Below are positions 38,562-47,496 of a stretch of DNA of 64,000 nucleotides, piece by piece. A program made the translations under genes and the position numbers. Origin of the DNA: Burkholderiales bacterium. GTDB taxonomy: Bacteria > Pseudomonadota > Gammaproteobacteria > Burkholderiales > Burkholderiaceae_E. The DNA lies in NCBI GenBank assembly GCA_026399875.1, contig JAPLQF010000014.1:1-64000 (forward strand), in the 5' to 3' direction. The notes under the pieces were generated by a model. It saw nothing but the letters and a program-made list of their open reading frames with translations, was not told where the DNA came from and did not search any database. Each line of letters opens with the position of its first letter. Position 1 is the first letter of the stretch.

Positions 38562-40286
38562 TCAGCTGCTGGTGTCGAAGTAGGGTCGAAGCGCCTTCTT
38601 CAGGATCTTGCCATTGGCATTGCGCGGCAGGGTGTCTTCGAGCATCACGATGCGCACCGGCACCTTGAAGGCGGCCAATCGTGAGCGCACGAAGGCCCGC
38701 AGTTCTTCCTCGCTCGCCTGCATGCCGGCCTTGAGCGTGACCACTGCGGCCGGCTCCTCGCCGAGCGTCTTGTGCGGCAGGCCGATCACCCCGGCATCCA
38801 TGACCGCCGGATGCTCATACAGCGCGCTCTCGACCTCGACGCAGTAAATGTTCTCGCCGCCGCGAATCAGCATGTCCTTCTTGCGATCGACGATGTAGAG
38901 GAAGCCCTCGTCGTCCATCCTGGCCAGATCACCGGTGCGCACCCAGCCCTCGACGAAGGTCTCGGCGGTGGCCTGCGGCTTGCCCCAGTAGCCCTTGACC
39001 ACGTTCGGTCCATAAGCCCACAGCTCGCCGACTTCTCCACGCGCAAGCTCGATGCCGTCATCGCCCGCGATTTTCATTTTGCCCACCGGCAGCGCCGGGC
39101 CGCTGCTGTCGGGTCTGCGGCGATAGTCTTCGCCGCTGTGCCCGCTGAAGGTCGCCGAGGTCTCGGTCATGCCCCAGCCGATGCCGGGTGAGGCAGCGGG
39201 CATGATTTCGTCAATGCGCCGCACCAGTTCGGCAGCCGCCGGCGCGCCGCCATAGGCCATCGACTCCAGGCTGGAGAGATCGTATTGCGTGCGGGCCGGA
39301 TGCTCGAGGATCTGCCAGGCCAGCGTCGGCACGCCGCCGGTATGGGTGCAGCGCTCACGCTCGATCAGCGCCATGGCGCGCTCGGTCTCCCACCGGTGCA
39401 TCGCGACCAGCTTGCCGCCGCCCAGCAGCGCCGGGCAGACGATGCACAGGCAGCCGGTCACATGAAAGAAGGGAATGCCGACCAGAAAGCTCACCTGCAC
39501 CTTGCGGTCTTCCGGCTTGGGGATCGGCTGGCCGGCGCGAACGAAATTGCGGTGAGTCGAAAACGCGGTGGTCGCCACCGTGGTCACTGCATTGCGGTGG
39601 GTGCCCAGGGCCCCCTTGGGATTGCCGGTGGTCCCGGAGGTATAGAGGATTGTGGCGTCATCTTCCGGCTCGAGCACAACCGCCGGCACAGGCCGATCGG
39701 CCAGATTGCCCCAGCTGGCGCTTGGCCCGATCACGCTCTCGAGCGACACCAGCTGCGGGCCTTCAAGTGGCTGAGGGCTGCGCGAGACATAGACCCGCTT
39801 GAGCTGCGGGCACTGCGGCAGAACCGGTGCCATCCGATCGAGACGTTCGGCATCGACGATGGCCACGGTCGCGCCGCAATCGCGCAGCGCGTATTCGAGC
39901 TCGGGGCCGGTCCACCAGGCATTGAGCGGCACCGCGATCGCACCGACCAGCCAGGCGGCAAAGAGGCCCACCGGCCACTCGGGCAGGTTGCGCATCGCGA
40001 TCACGACGCGATCGCCCTTGCTCACGCCGTCGGCCTGCAGGGCATGGGCCAGCGTGAGAGTGGCGCGGGCGAACTGGTCGAAGCTGACCCGCTCGTCTTC
40101 ATAGACGAGAAAAATCTTTTCTCCGTGCACCCGGCTTGCCAGGAAGATCTCGCGCATGGTGGGTGGCGCGTTTTTCCAGATGGTCTGCCTGCGACCGTCG
40201 ATTGTGATCTCGGTGGTCTCATAGGGCGAGCCGGGCGCGGTCATGGCCGCATGCGCCTGCTCGATACTCATTGCCGGCCAGCTCAT
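38562..40286 (-). CDS. AMP-dependent acyl-CoA ligase
   Basis: 574 residues, ANL superfamily. P-loop ILYTSGTTGNPKGALGTHRN lies near residue 215, GWGMTETSATFSG near 370, the hinge TGDLARMDDEG near 455 and the catalytic lysine in RNANGKILKKALRP. The ATG at 40286 is 1 bp after the acyl-CoA dehydrogenase stop; a second in-frame ATG at 40271 could also serve. With the two dehydrogenase genes upstream it forms a three-gene operon: acid to acyl-CoA, then dehydrogenation. Confidence 0.9.
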   Translation of the reverse strand: MSWPAMSIEQAHAAMTAPGSPYETTEITIDGRRQTIWKNAPPTMREIFLASRVHGEKIFLVYEDERVSFDQFARATLTLAHALQADGVSKGDRVVIAMRNLPEWPVGLFAAWLVGAIAVPLNAWWTGPELEYALRDCGATVAIVDAERLDRMAPVLPQCPQLKRVYVSRSPQPLEGPQLVSLESVIGPSASWGNLADRPVPAVVLEPEDDATILYTSGTTGNPKGALGTHRNAVTTVATTAFSTHRNFVRAGQPIPKPEDRKVQVSFLVGIPFFHVTGCLCIVCPALLGGGKLVAMHRWETERAMALIERERCTHTGGVPTLAWQILEHPARTQYDLSSLESMAYGGAPAAAELVRRIDEIMPAASPGIGWGMTETSATFSGHSGEDYRRRPDSSGPALPVGKMKIAGDDGIELARGEVGELWAYGPNVVKGYWGKPQATAETFVEGWVRTGDLARMDDEGFLYIVDRKKDMLIRGGENIYCVEVESALYEHPAVMDAGVIGLPHKTLGEEPAAVVTLKAGMQASEEELRAFVRSRLAAFKVPVRIVMLEDTLPRNANGKILKKALRPYFDTSS

Positions 40287-40287
40287 C

Positions 40288-41412
40288 TCAGTAGCCCCTC
40301 ATGCTCGCCAGCCGATCGGCATGAAAGCCCGAGTCGCCAAGGTACTCCTGCAGCACGCGTGCACGCTTCATGAAAAAGCCGATGTCGAATTCGTCGGTCA
40401 TGCCCATACCACCATGCATCTGCACGCCTTCCTGCACCGCCAGCGTGGCGCTGGTGCCGGCGCGCGCCTTGGCCACTGCCACTGCCTCGCCTGCGGTGGC
40501 CGGGTCGGCGTCGATCGCCTGCAGTGCCTTGAGTACCGCGGCGCGCGCCATTTCGATGTCGAAATAGAGTTCGGCGGCCCGATGCTGCAGCGCCTGGAAT
40601 TCGCCGATCAGGCGGCCGAACTGCTTGCGCTGACGCAGATAGGCGGTGGTGCGCTCGAAGACTTCGTCGGCCAGGCCGAGCAATTCGGCGGCTGCCGCGG
40701 CGCGCCCGGCATCGAGTGCAAGCGCAAGTGGTGCGGCGCCTGCATCGACCGCACCCAGGACTGCGTCATGACCCAGCGAGACGCCGGTGAAGGTGATGCG
40801 CGCCGCATTGTGCGAATCGACCATGGCGACCCGTTCAACCGCCACTCCCGGGGTCGAGCGCGGCACCATGAAGAGCGTTATGCCCTTTTCAGAGCTTGTT
40901 GCCGCCACCAGCAGCAGGTCGGCGACATGACCATCGATCACGAAAGTCTTGTGCCCGTCGAGCGTGAAGCCGGCGGCGGTCTTGACCGCTTTGCAGGCGA
41001 TGCGATCGGGCTGATGTTTGCGGTGCTCGTCGATCGCGAGCGTGGCAATCGTGGCGCCACTGGCGAGTTTCGGCAGCCAGTGGTCGCGTTGTTCGGTGGA
41101 GCCGGCCTGCCGGATCAGGCTGGCTGCCACCACGCTCGACGCAAGAAACGGCGAGGCGGTGAGTTGATGGCCGATCTGCTCCATCACCACGCCGGCTTCG
41201 ACCATGCCCAGACCCAGGCCGCCCTGGGCCTCGGGCACCAGCACACCGGTGAATCCCATGTCGGCGAAATTTGCCCAGACCGGCTTTGAATAGCCGTCGC
41301 CATCGTTGGTGTCGCGCAGCTTTCGCAGCTGGGTGATCGGTGCATTGTCGGCCATGAATGCGCGCGCGCTGTCGCGCAGCATGGTTTGTTCTTCGGTCAG
41401 GATCAGTGCCAT
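40288..41412 (-). CDS. Acyl-CoA dehydrogenase (second subunit of a pair)
   Basis: 374 residues from the ATG at 41412. N-terminal helical domain LTEEQTMLRDSARAFMADNA, middle beta domain (GHKTFVIDGHVADLLLVAA) and C-terminal FAD-binding helices (TAYLRQRKQFGRLIGEFQAL, VQMHGGMGMTDEFDIGFFMK) are in the usual order. It makes a trans-2-enoyl-CoA, passing electrons to ETF. It lacks the EGGTTEVQ motif seen in its partner. Such unlike adjacent subunits form heterotetramers in steroid side-chain degradation. Confidence 0.9.
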   Translation of the reverse strand: MALILTEEQTMLRDSARAFMADNAPITQLRKLRDTNDGDGYSKPVWANFADMGFTGVLVPEAQGGLGLGMVEAGVVMEQIGHQLTASPFLASSVVAASLIRQAGSTEQRDHWLPKLASGATIATLAIDEHRKHQPDRIACKAVKTAAGFTLDGHKTFVIDGHVADLLLVAATSSEKGITLFMVPRSTPGVAVERVAMVDSHNAARITFTGVSLGHDAVLGAVDAGAAPLALALDAGRAAAAAELLGLADEVFERTTAYLRQRKQFGRLIGEFQALQHRAAELYFDIEMARAAVLKALQAIDADPATAGEAVAVAKARAGTSATLAVQEGVQMHGGMGMTDEFDIGFFMKRARVLQEYLGDSGFHADRLASMRGY

Positions 41413-41438
41413 GTCAGTCGATTCCGTGTGTCGTGGGT

Positions 41439-42632
41439 TCAGGCGCCGGGAAGACCCAGGATGCGTTTGGCGATCACGCCAAGCTGCACTTCGGTCGTGC
41501 CGCCTTCGATCGAGTTGGCTTTGGTTCGCAGCCAGGTGCGGGCTGCCGCGCCATGGTCCGACCGATCGCTCTCCCACTCGAGTGCATCGCTGCCGCCTGC
41601 ACTCATCAGCAGCTCATGACGACGCTTGTTGAGTTCGGAGCCGTAGTACTTCATGGCCGATGCAAAGGCCGGGTCAGCCTGCCCGGCGCGTGTCTGATCG
41701 CCAAAGCGCGCCAGCGTGCTGGCGAAGGCGGCTTCATCCACCTCGAACTCGGCCACCCTGGCACGCAGGATCGGGTCGACCAGCCGGCCCTGCGCATCGG
41801 TGCCGACCATCTCGGCGATCACTTGCCCAAGCGGTCGGCTGACCACCCGGCCACCCAGCCCGCTGATCATTTCGCGCTCGTGCGCAAGCAGCACTTTGGC
41901 GACTTCCCAGCCGCCACCGGGCGTGCCGACCAGGTTGTGTTTCTCGACCCGCACATTGTCGAAGAAGGTTTCGCAAAACGGCGAAGCGCCCGAGATCAGC
42001 CTGATCGGCTTTGTGCTGACGCCGGGGCTGGCCATGTCGAAGAGCACGAAGCTGATGCCGGTGTGCTTTTTGGCCTCAAAGTCGGTGCGCACCAGGCAGA
42101 AGATCCAGTCGGCCTTGTTGGCATACGAGGTCCAGATTTTCTGGCCGTTGACCAGGTAGAAATCGCCTTTGTCTTCGGCACGCGTTTGCAGCGAGGCCAG
42201 GTCGGAGCCGGCATTCGGTTCGGAGTAGCCCTGACACCAGCGGATCTCGCCACGGGTGATCTTCGGCAGATGCTCGCGCTTTTGCGCTTCACTGCCGAAT
42301 TTCAGCAACGCCGGCCCGAGCATCCAGATGCCGAAGCTGTTGAGCGGCGAGCGGCAGCCCATGGCGCGCATCTCCTCAGTGAGTACCTTGGCCTGTGCGC
42401 CGCTCAGTCCGCCGCCACCGTATTCGCGTGGCCAGGTCGGCGCGGTCCAGCCGCGCTCGCCCATGCGTTCGAGCCACAGACGCTGGGCGTCGGAGGTGAA
42501 TTTTGCGTTGCGTCCGCCCCAGCAGATGTCGTCTTCGCTGGCCACTGGCGTGCGCATCTCGGGTGGGCAGTTGGCCTCGAGCCAGGCGCGGGTCTGCGTG
42601 CGAAAGTCGGTGTTCATTAGGGTTTCCGGCAT
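41439..42632 (-). CDS. Acyl-CoA dehydrogenase (first subunit of a pair)
   Basis: 397 residues from the ATG at 42632, nine bases after GGAGAC; an in-frame ATG at 42617 is the alternative. FAD-contact motifs are CQGYSEPNAGSDLASLQT and WTSYANKADWIFCLVRT, and the C-terminus has SIEGGTTEVQLGVIAKRILG. It heads the operon with the second dehydrogenase 26 bp later. The pairing of a long and a short FadE homologue suggests an alpha2beta2 enzyme acting on a bulky acyl-CoA. The ABC importer gene lies divergently 233 bp away. Confidence 0.9.
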   Translation of the reverse strand: MPETLMNTDFRTQTRAWLEANCPPEMRTPVASEDDICWGGRNAKFTSDAQRLWLERMGERGWTAPTWPREYGGGGLSGAQAKVLTEEMRAMGCRSPLNSFGIWMLGPALLKFGSEAQKREHLPKITRGEIRWCQGYSEPNAGSDLASLQTRAEDKGDFYLVNGQKIWTSYANKADWIFCLVRTDFEAKKHTGISFVLFDMASPGVSTKPIRLISGASPFCETFFDNVRVEKHNLVGTPGGGWEVAKVLLAHEREMISGLGGRVVSRPLGQVIAEMVGTDAQGRLVDPILRARVAEFEVDEAAFASTLARFGDQTRAGQADPAFASAMKYYGSELNKRRHELLMSAGGSDALEWESDRSDHGAAARTWLRTKANSIEGGTTEVQLGVIAKRILGLPGA

Positions 42633-42865
42633 GCTGTCGTCTCCTGCAATTGTGGCGAAACCTTACCCGAAATTGCCTGATGCGATCGAGCACTCTTGCC
42701 GCACTGCGTCATAAGAATGGTTTCTGGATCGTGCACAGGCTGTAGTAGATTCATGGACTGCGCTGCAACAGACGGCGCATTGTCGAGGCAGGAGATGCAT
42801 GATTCGATGGTCTGGTCTGGTTGTTCTCGACAGCGGTCCCTGTTGCGTGATGGTGGCGTGATCCG

Positions 42866-43825
42866 ATGAAGTCGTATGTCCTTCGCCGACTGCTGGCGCT
42901 GATACCGACACTGATTCTGGCCAGCATCATCGTGTTCGTGACCGTGCGCCTGATCCCGGGCGACATCATCGAGCTCATGCTCAGCCAGAACGATCTGTCG
43001 GCCGACTCCAAGTCCCGCGAACAGGTGGTTGCCGCCCTTGGCCTGGACAAGCCGATGTGGCAGCAGTACCTGACCTGGATCTCGGGCATCGTGCTGCATG
43101 GCGACCTTGGCAAATCGCTTTGGCAGGGCACGCCGGTGACCGAGCAACTGCTCGCGCGCATGCCGGTCACCTTCGAGCTCGGCGCCATCGCGCTGCTGGT
43201 GGGCCTGATCATCGCGCTGCCGATCGGCATCTATTCGGCGGTTCGCCAGGACACCACCGGCGACTACATCGCCCGCTCGTTCTCGATCCTGCTGCTGGCG
43301 GTTCCGAGTTTCTGGCTCGGCACGATGGTGGTGGTGTTTCCGTCAATCTGGTGGGGCTGGTCGCCTTCGGTCGACTACATCCCCTTCAGCAAGGATCCGG
43401 TCGAAAACGTCAAGAACCTGCTGCTGCCCGGTGTGGTGCTGGGTGCGGCGCTGTCTGCCATCACGATGCGAATGACCCGCACCATGATGCTCGAAGTGCT
43501 GCGCCAGGATTACATCCGAACCGCCTGGGCCAAGGGCCTGAACGAAAAGCTGGTTATCGTGCGTCACGCGCTTCGCAATGCGCTGATCCCGGTGGTGACG
43601 CTGGTCGGGCTGCAGGCGCCGCTGCTGATTGGTGGTGCGGTCATCATCGAACAGATCTTCATCATTCCCGGCATGGGGCTGCTGCTGCTCGAAGCCGTGC
43701 AAAAGCGTGACTATCCGATCGTCACCGGCGTGTTTCTGGCGGTCGGTGTGGCGGTCATGCTGATCAATCTGGTGGTCGACCTGACCTATGGTCTGCTTGA
43801 TCCCAAGGTGAGGATGGGCTCATGA
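42866..43825 (+). CDS. ABC transporter permease (DppB/OppB type)
   Basis: 319 residues, six membrane segments. The N-terminal MKSYVLRRLLALIPTLILAS and the EAA loop LRQDYIRTAWAKGLNEKLVIVRHALRNAL (cytoplasmic ATPase contact) mark the DppB class. It is the first gene of a five-gene importer: two permeases, a binding protein and two ATPases. Its stop overlaps the next permease start by ATGA. Relatives carry di- and oligopeptides, nickel or other solutes, so the substrate is open. Confidence 0.93.
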   Translation: MKSYVLRRLLALIPTLILASIIVFVTVRLIPGDIIELMLSQNDLSADSKSREQVVAALGLDKPMWQQYLTWISGIVLHGDLGKSLWQGTPVTEQLLARMPVTFELGAIALLVGLIIALPIGIYSAVRQDTTGDYIARSFSILLLAVPSFWLGTMVVVFPSIWWGWSPSVDYIPFSKDPVENVKNLLLPGVVLGAALSAITMRMTRTMMLEVLRQDYIRTAWAKGLNEKLVIVRHALRNALIPVVTLVGLQAPLLIGGAVIIEQIFIIPGMGLLLLEAVQKRDYPIVTGVFLAVGVAVMLINLVVDLTYGLLDPKVRMGS

Positions 43826-44724
43826 GCGCGGTCAACGTCGGTGCGACCACTGCAGCGGCCGAGGCGCCGCCGGCAAGACGCCGGCCCGGTTTTTTCTCCC
43901 GCTTGTGGCGCGAAAAGCGGCTCGGCGCGATCGGCGGACTGCTGCTGCTGTTCTTTCTGCTGTGCGGCATCTTCGCTGAGGTCATCGCTCCTTACGACTA
44001 CAACGAAATCATGCCGCTCGACCGTCTTCAGGGGCCGAGCGCGGCGCACTGGTTCGGCACCGACAATCTCGGTCGCGATGTGCTGTCGCGTTGCCTGTAC
44101 GGGGCACGCCTGTCGGTGATCATCGGCTGCTCGGCGGCGATCCTGGCCACGCTGATCTCGGCGTTGATCGGTATCGTCAGCGGCTATTTCGGCGGCAAGG
44201 TCGATCTGTTTGTGCAGCGTCTGGTCGATGCCTGGATGAGCTTTCCCGAACTGGTGGTGCTGATCGTGGTGGTGTCGGTGCTCGGACCAGGCATGCCGCA
44301 GATCATCGGGACGCTCGGCCTCGGCCTGGGGATCGCGGGTTCGCGCATCGTGCGTTCTGCGGTGGTGTCGGTTCGCGAGCATATGTATGTGCATGCGGCA
44401 CAGTCGATTGGCGCATCGTCGGCGCGCATCCTCTGGCGCCACGTGCTGCCTAATGTCATGCCGCCGCTGATCGTGCTGCTCACCACCCGCGTGGGCACCG
44501 CGATTCTGGCCGAGTCGGGTCTGTCCTTTCTCGGGCTTGGCGTGCCGCCACCGGCGCCCACCTGGGGGTCGATGCTCTCGGGCAGCGGACGCACCTACAT
44601 GTTTCAGGGCCCGTGGCTGGCGCTTGCGCCCGGCCTTTGCCTGACCGCGGTGGTCTATGCGACCAATGTGTTTGGCGATGCGCTGCGCGATCTGCTCGAT
44701 CCGCGCATGCGGGGAACCCGCTGA
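43822..44724 (+). CDS. ABC transporter permease (DppC/OppC type)
   Basis: 300 residues. The N-terminal cytoplasmic stretch (about 30 residues) and first membrane helix GGLLLLFFLLCGIFAEVIAP are followed by FGTDNLGRDVLSRCLYGARLS, the DppC periplasmic signature. The ATPase-contact loop is SVREHMYVHAAQSIGASSARI. It pairs with the upstream DppB-like subunit. A 73-bp gap with a GC-rich hairpin separates it from the binding-protein gene. Confidence 0.93.
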   Translation: MSAVNVGATTAAAEAPPARRRPGFFSRLWREKRLGAIGGLLLLFFLLCGIFAEVIAPYDYNEIMPLDRLQGPSAAHWFGTDNLGRDVLSRCLYGARLSVIIGCSAAILATLISALIGIVSGYFGGKVDLFVQRLVDAWMSFPELVVLIVVVSVLGPGMPQIIGTLGLGLGIAGSRIVRSAVVSVREHMYVHAAQSIGASSARILWRHVLPNVMPPLIVLLTTRVGTAILAESGLSFLGLGVPPPAPTWGSMLSGSGRTYMFQGPWLALAPGLCLTAVVYATNVFGDALRDLLDPRMRGTR

Positions 44725-44765
44725 GTTTTCTCTTTTTCATGCAGTTTGCTTCAACACAAAAACAC

Positions 44766-44781
44766 CCCGGCGCAGGCCGGG
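44766..44781 (+). promoter_or_regulatory. Intercistronic stem-loop before the binding-protein gene
   Basis: CCCGGC-GCAG-GCCGGG makes a 6-bp GC stem with a 4-base loop. It sits 17 bp before the start of the substrate-binding protein and has no T-run. Such hairpins often shield binding-protein mRNA from decay. Confidence 0.5.
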
Positions 44782-44797
44782 CAACAAGGAGACCCTG

Positions 44798-46525
44798 ATG
44801 ACATTCCCGACTTTCAAGGGCGCCGGTGCACGATCGGTGCTCGGCGGGCTGGCGCTGGCAGCGGCGGCGGTTGCATTCGCCCCGGCCACCGCACAGGCCC
44901 AGGCCCCTGCGGCCAAGCCGCAATACGGCGGCAGCCTGAGCATCGGCAACGTCTATTACACCGTCTCGCCGCTCTCGTTTGATCCGGCCGACTGGACCTG
45001 GAAGATCAATCAGGACACCGGTCTGACCTACGAGACCCTGTTCGTGGCCGATCTGTCCAAGAGCACGAGCCGCGGCGGCAAGCACCCCTTCACCTCCGAC
45101 GCTTTCCTGCCGAGCGATGCGATCAAGGGCGAACTCGCTGAAAGCTGGAAGATGCTGCAAAACCCCCTGCGCGTCGAAGTGCAGCTTCGAAAGGGAATCA
45201 TGTTCCCCGAGAAGAAGGGCGTCATGGCGCAACGCGAACTGGTTGCCGATGACGTGGTGTTCAGCTTCGAGCGCTACAACAAGAGCCCCAAGAAGCTTGC
45301 TGGCTACTTCGACTTCATGGACCGTGTCGAGGCCAAGGACAAGCACACCGTGGTCCTGTACATGAAGAGCTATAACGCCGAGTGGGACTACCGCTTCGGC
45401 TGGGGTTACTACTCGGTGATCATCCCGAAGGAAGTGGTCACTGCAGGCGCCACCGACTGGAAGAACGTCACCGGCACCGGCCCCTTCACCCTCGACAACT
45501 ATGTCCAGGGCAATTCGCTGAGCTTCAGGAAGAACCCGGTCTACTGGGACAAGGAGACCATTGGCGGGCAGTCCTACAAGCTGCCCTTCGTCGACACCAT
45601 CACCTACCGGGTGGTGAAGGACGAAGCGACCATGATCGCGGCGCTGCGCACAGGCAAGGTCGATATTCTCGAGGCGGTTCGCTGGAGCGAAGTGGCCCAG
45701 CTGAAAAAGACCGCGCCCAAGATGCAGTTCAATCGCATTCTTGGCAACAACGGTCAGCTGATCGCGTTGCGCATGGACACCAAGCCCTTCGATGATGTGC
45801 GGGTGCGGCGTGCGCTGAACATGGCCGTCAACAAGAACGAGATCATCAAGACCTACTGGGGCGGCAACGCCGAGCTGCTGGCCTTCCCGATGCATCCGAC
45901 CTGGACCGGCTATCACGAGTCCTTCGATGCGATGCCCGATTCGGTCAAGGAGGTCTTCACCTTCAACCCGACCAAGGCCAAGCAGCTGCTGGCCGAAGCC
46001 GGTTATCCGAACGGCTTCACCTTCAAGACCCAGGTGAGCGCCGCCAGCACCGATCAGGATCTGGTGGCGATGGTGGCGGCCTATCTGGCCAAGGTCGGCG
46101 TGAAGATGGAAATCCAGGTGATGGAGTATCCGGCGCACCTGTCGGCGCAGGGTACCAAGACCCATGCCGCGGGCTTTCACTTCAATACCGGGCACAGCAA
46201 TCCGACCACCGGTATGCGCAAGAACTTCCAGACCGGCCAGTACTGGAATCCTGCGATGTACAAGGATCCGGAGTTCGACAAGAAGATTGTCGACATGCTG
46301 TCTGAGCCCGACGAGCGCCTGCGTCAGGTCAAGATCCGCCTGATGACCCGCGAAGTGCTCGACGCTGCGCCCTACATCTACCTGCCGACGCCTTATGTCT
46401 ACACCGCATGGTGGCCCTGGGTGAAGAACTACGGTGGCGAGCTGCGTGCCGGTGCCGAGCGTCCTGCCCCGATCCATGCGCGAGTCTGGGTCGATCAGGA
46501 AATGAAGAAGTCGATGGGCTTCTGA
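44798..46525 (+). CDS. ABC transporter periplasmic substrate-binding protein (family 5)
   Basis: 575 residues from the ATG at 44798, with AAGGAGA upstream. The signal peptide ends in a run AVAFAPATAQAQ (cleavage near residue 40). Family-5 (DppA/OppA) marks are GELAESWKMLQNPLRVEVQLRKG-type sequence near residue 115, VADDVVFSFERYN and VRRALNMAVNKNEII. It binds the solute outside the membrane. The gene lies after the permeases rather than first, the usual place, and the protein is longer than most family members (about 520). Confidence 0.92.
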   Translation: MTFPTFKGAGARSVLGGLALAAAAVAFAPATAQAQAPAAKPQYGGSLSIGNVYYTVSPLSFDPADWTWKINQDTGLTYETLFVADLSKSTSRGGKHPFTSDAFLPSDAIKGELAESWKMLQNPLRVEVQLRKGIMFPEKKGVMAQRELVADDVVFSFERYNKSPKKLAGYFDFMDRVEAKDKHTVVLYMKSYNAEWDYRFGWGYYSVIIPKEVVTAGATDWKNVTGTGPFTLDNYVQGNSLSFRKNPVYWDKETIGGQSYKLPFVDTITYRVVKDEATMIAALRTGKVDILEAVRWSEVAQLKKTAPKMQFNRILGNNGQLIALRMDTKPFDDVRVRRALNMAVNKNEIIKTYWGGNAELLAFPMHPTWTGYHESFDAMPDSVKEVFTFNPTKAKQLLAEAGYPNGFTFKTQVSAASTDQDLVAMVAAYLAKVGVKMEIQVMEYPAHLSAQGTKTHAAGFHFNTGHSNPTTGMRKNFQTGQYWNPAMYKDPEFDKKIVDMLSEPDERLRQVKIRLMTREVLDAAPYIYLPTPYVYTAWWPWVKNYGGELRAGAERPAPIHARVWVDQEMKKSMGF

Positions 46526-46527
46526 AC

Positions 46528-47496
46528 ATGCCTTTGCTCGATGTCCGCGGTCTGACGACGCGTTTCAGAACCGAACGCGGCGAACTGACCGCGGTCGACG
46601 ATGTCTCCTTCTCGCTGGAGGAAGGACAGACCCTGGCCATCGTCGGCGAGTCGGGCTCGGGCAAGAGCGTGACCGCAATGTCGCTGATGCGGCTGATTCC
46701 CAATCCGCCGGGTCGGATTGTGGCAGGCGAGATCATGTTCGAAGGTCAGGACCTGCTCAAGCTGTCTGACGCGCAGATGCGCGAGATTCGCGGCAATCGC
46801 ATCGCGATGATCTTTCAGGAGCCGATGAGTTCGCTCAACCCGGCACTGACTGTCGGCATGCAGATCGCCGAGCCGGTCAATGTGCATCGCAAGGAGCCCT
46901 GGGCGCGTGCCTTCGAGGTGGCGCGCGGTCTGCTCGAGAAGGTCCGCATCCCGGATGCCGCAAGCCGTCTGCAGACCTATCCGCATCAGTATTCCGGAGG
47001 CATGCGTCAGCGCACCATGATCGCGATGGCGCTGGCCTGCCAGCCCAAACTGATCGTGGCCGACGAGCCGACCACCGCGCTCGATGTCACGGTGCAGGCG
47101 CAGATCCTCGATCTGCTCAAGGAGCTGACGCGCGAGACCGGCGCCGCGCTCATTCTCATCACCCATGACCTCGGTGTGGTGGCCCGCTATGCCGATGCGG
47201 TGGCGGTGATGTATGGCGGTCGAATCGTCGAGCAGGCCAAGGCAGAAACCCTCTACGCCAAACCGCGCCATCCCTATACCCAGGGCTTGCTGGCCGCGAT
47301 CCCGAGGCTCGATGGGCCGGCTGGACATCGTCTGGTGCCGATCGCCGGCCAGCCTCCCGATCTCGCACGGCTGCCGCCCGGATGTGCCTTTGCGCCACGT
47401 TGCACCAAAGCCGATGCGCGTTGTGCGGCCGAACGGCCGGTGCTTCGCGAAGTCGCCCCCCTTCACTTCAATGCCTGCCATCACGATGTCGACTGA
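46528..47496 (+). CDS. ABC transporter ATPase (DppD type)
   Basis: 322 residues from the ATG at 46528, 2 bp after the binding-protein stop. Walker [12 protein letters not shown] signature YSGGMRQR, Walker [13 protein letters not shown] and the switch histidine in ITHDLG are present. The C-terminal oligopeptide-importer extension holds the cysteine cluster [19 protein letters not shown]...NAC, which binds an iron-sulfur cluster in relatives. It works with the DppF-like subunit, whose start overlaps its stop by 11 bp. Confidence 0.93.
   Translation: MPLLDVRGLTTRFRTERGELTAVDDVSFSLEEGQTLAIVGESGSGKSVTAMSLMRLIPNPPGRIVAGEIMFEGQDLLKLSDAQMREIRGNRIAMIFQEPMSSLNPALTVGMQIAEPVNVHRKEPWARAFEVARGLLEKVRIPDAASRLQTYPHQYSGGMRQRTMIAMALACQPKLIVADEPTTALDVTVQAQILDLLKELTRETGAALILITHDLGVVARYADAVAVMYGGRIVEQAKAETLYAKPRHPYTQGLLAAIPRLDGPAGHRLVPIAGQPPDLARLPPGCAFAPRCTKADARCAAERPVLREVAPLHFNACHHDVD

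Noticed and set aside
36083..42865. Mobile island or prophage carrying the toxin-antitoxin pair and dehydrogenases
   Set aside because: No integrase, transposase, direct repeats or tRNA end are visible, and base composition looks like the flanks.
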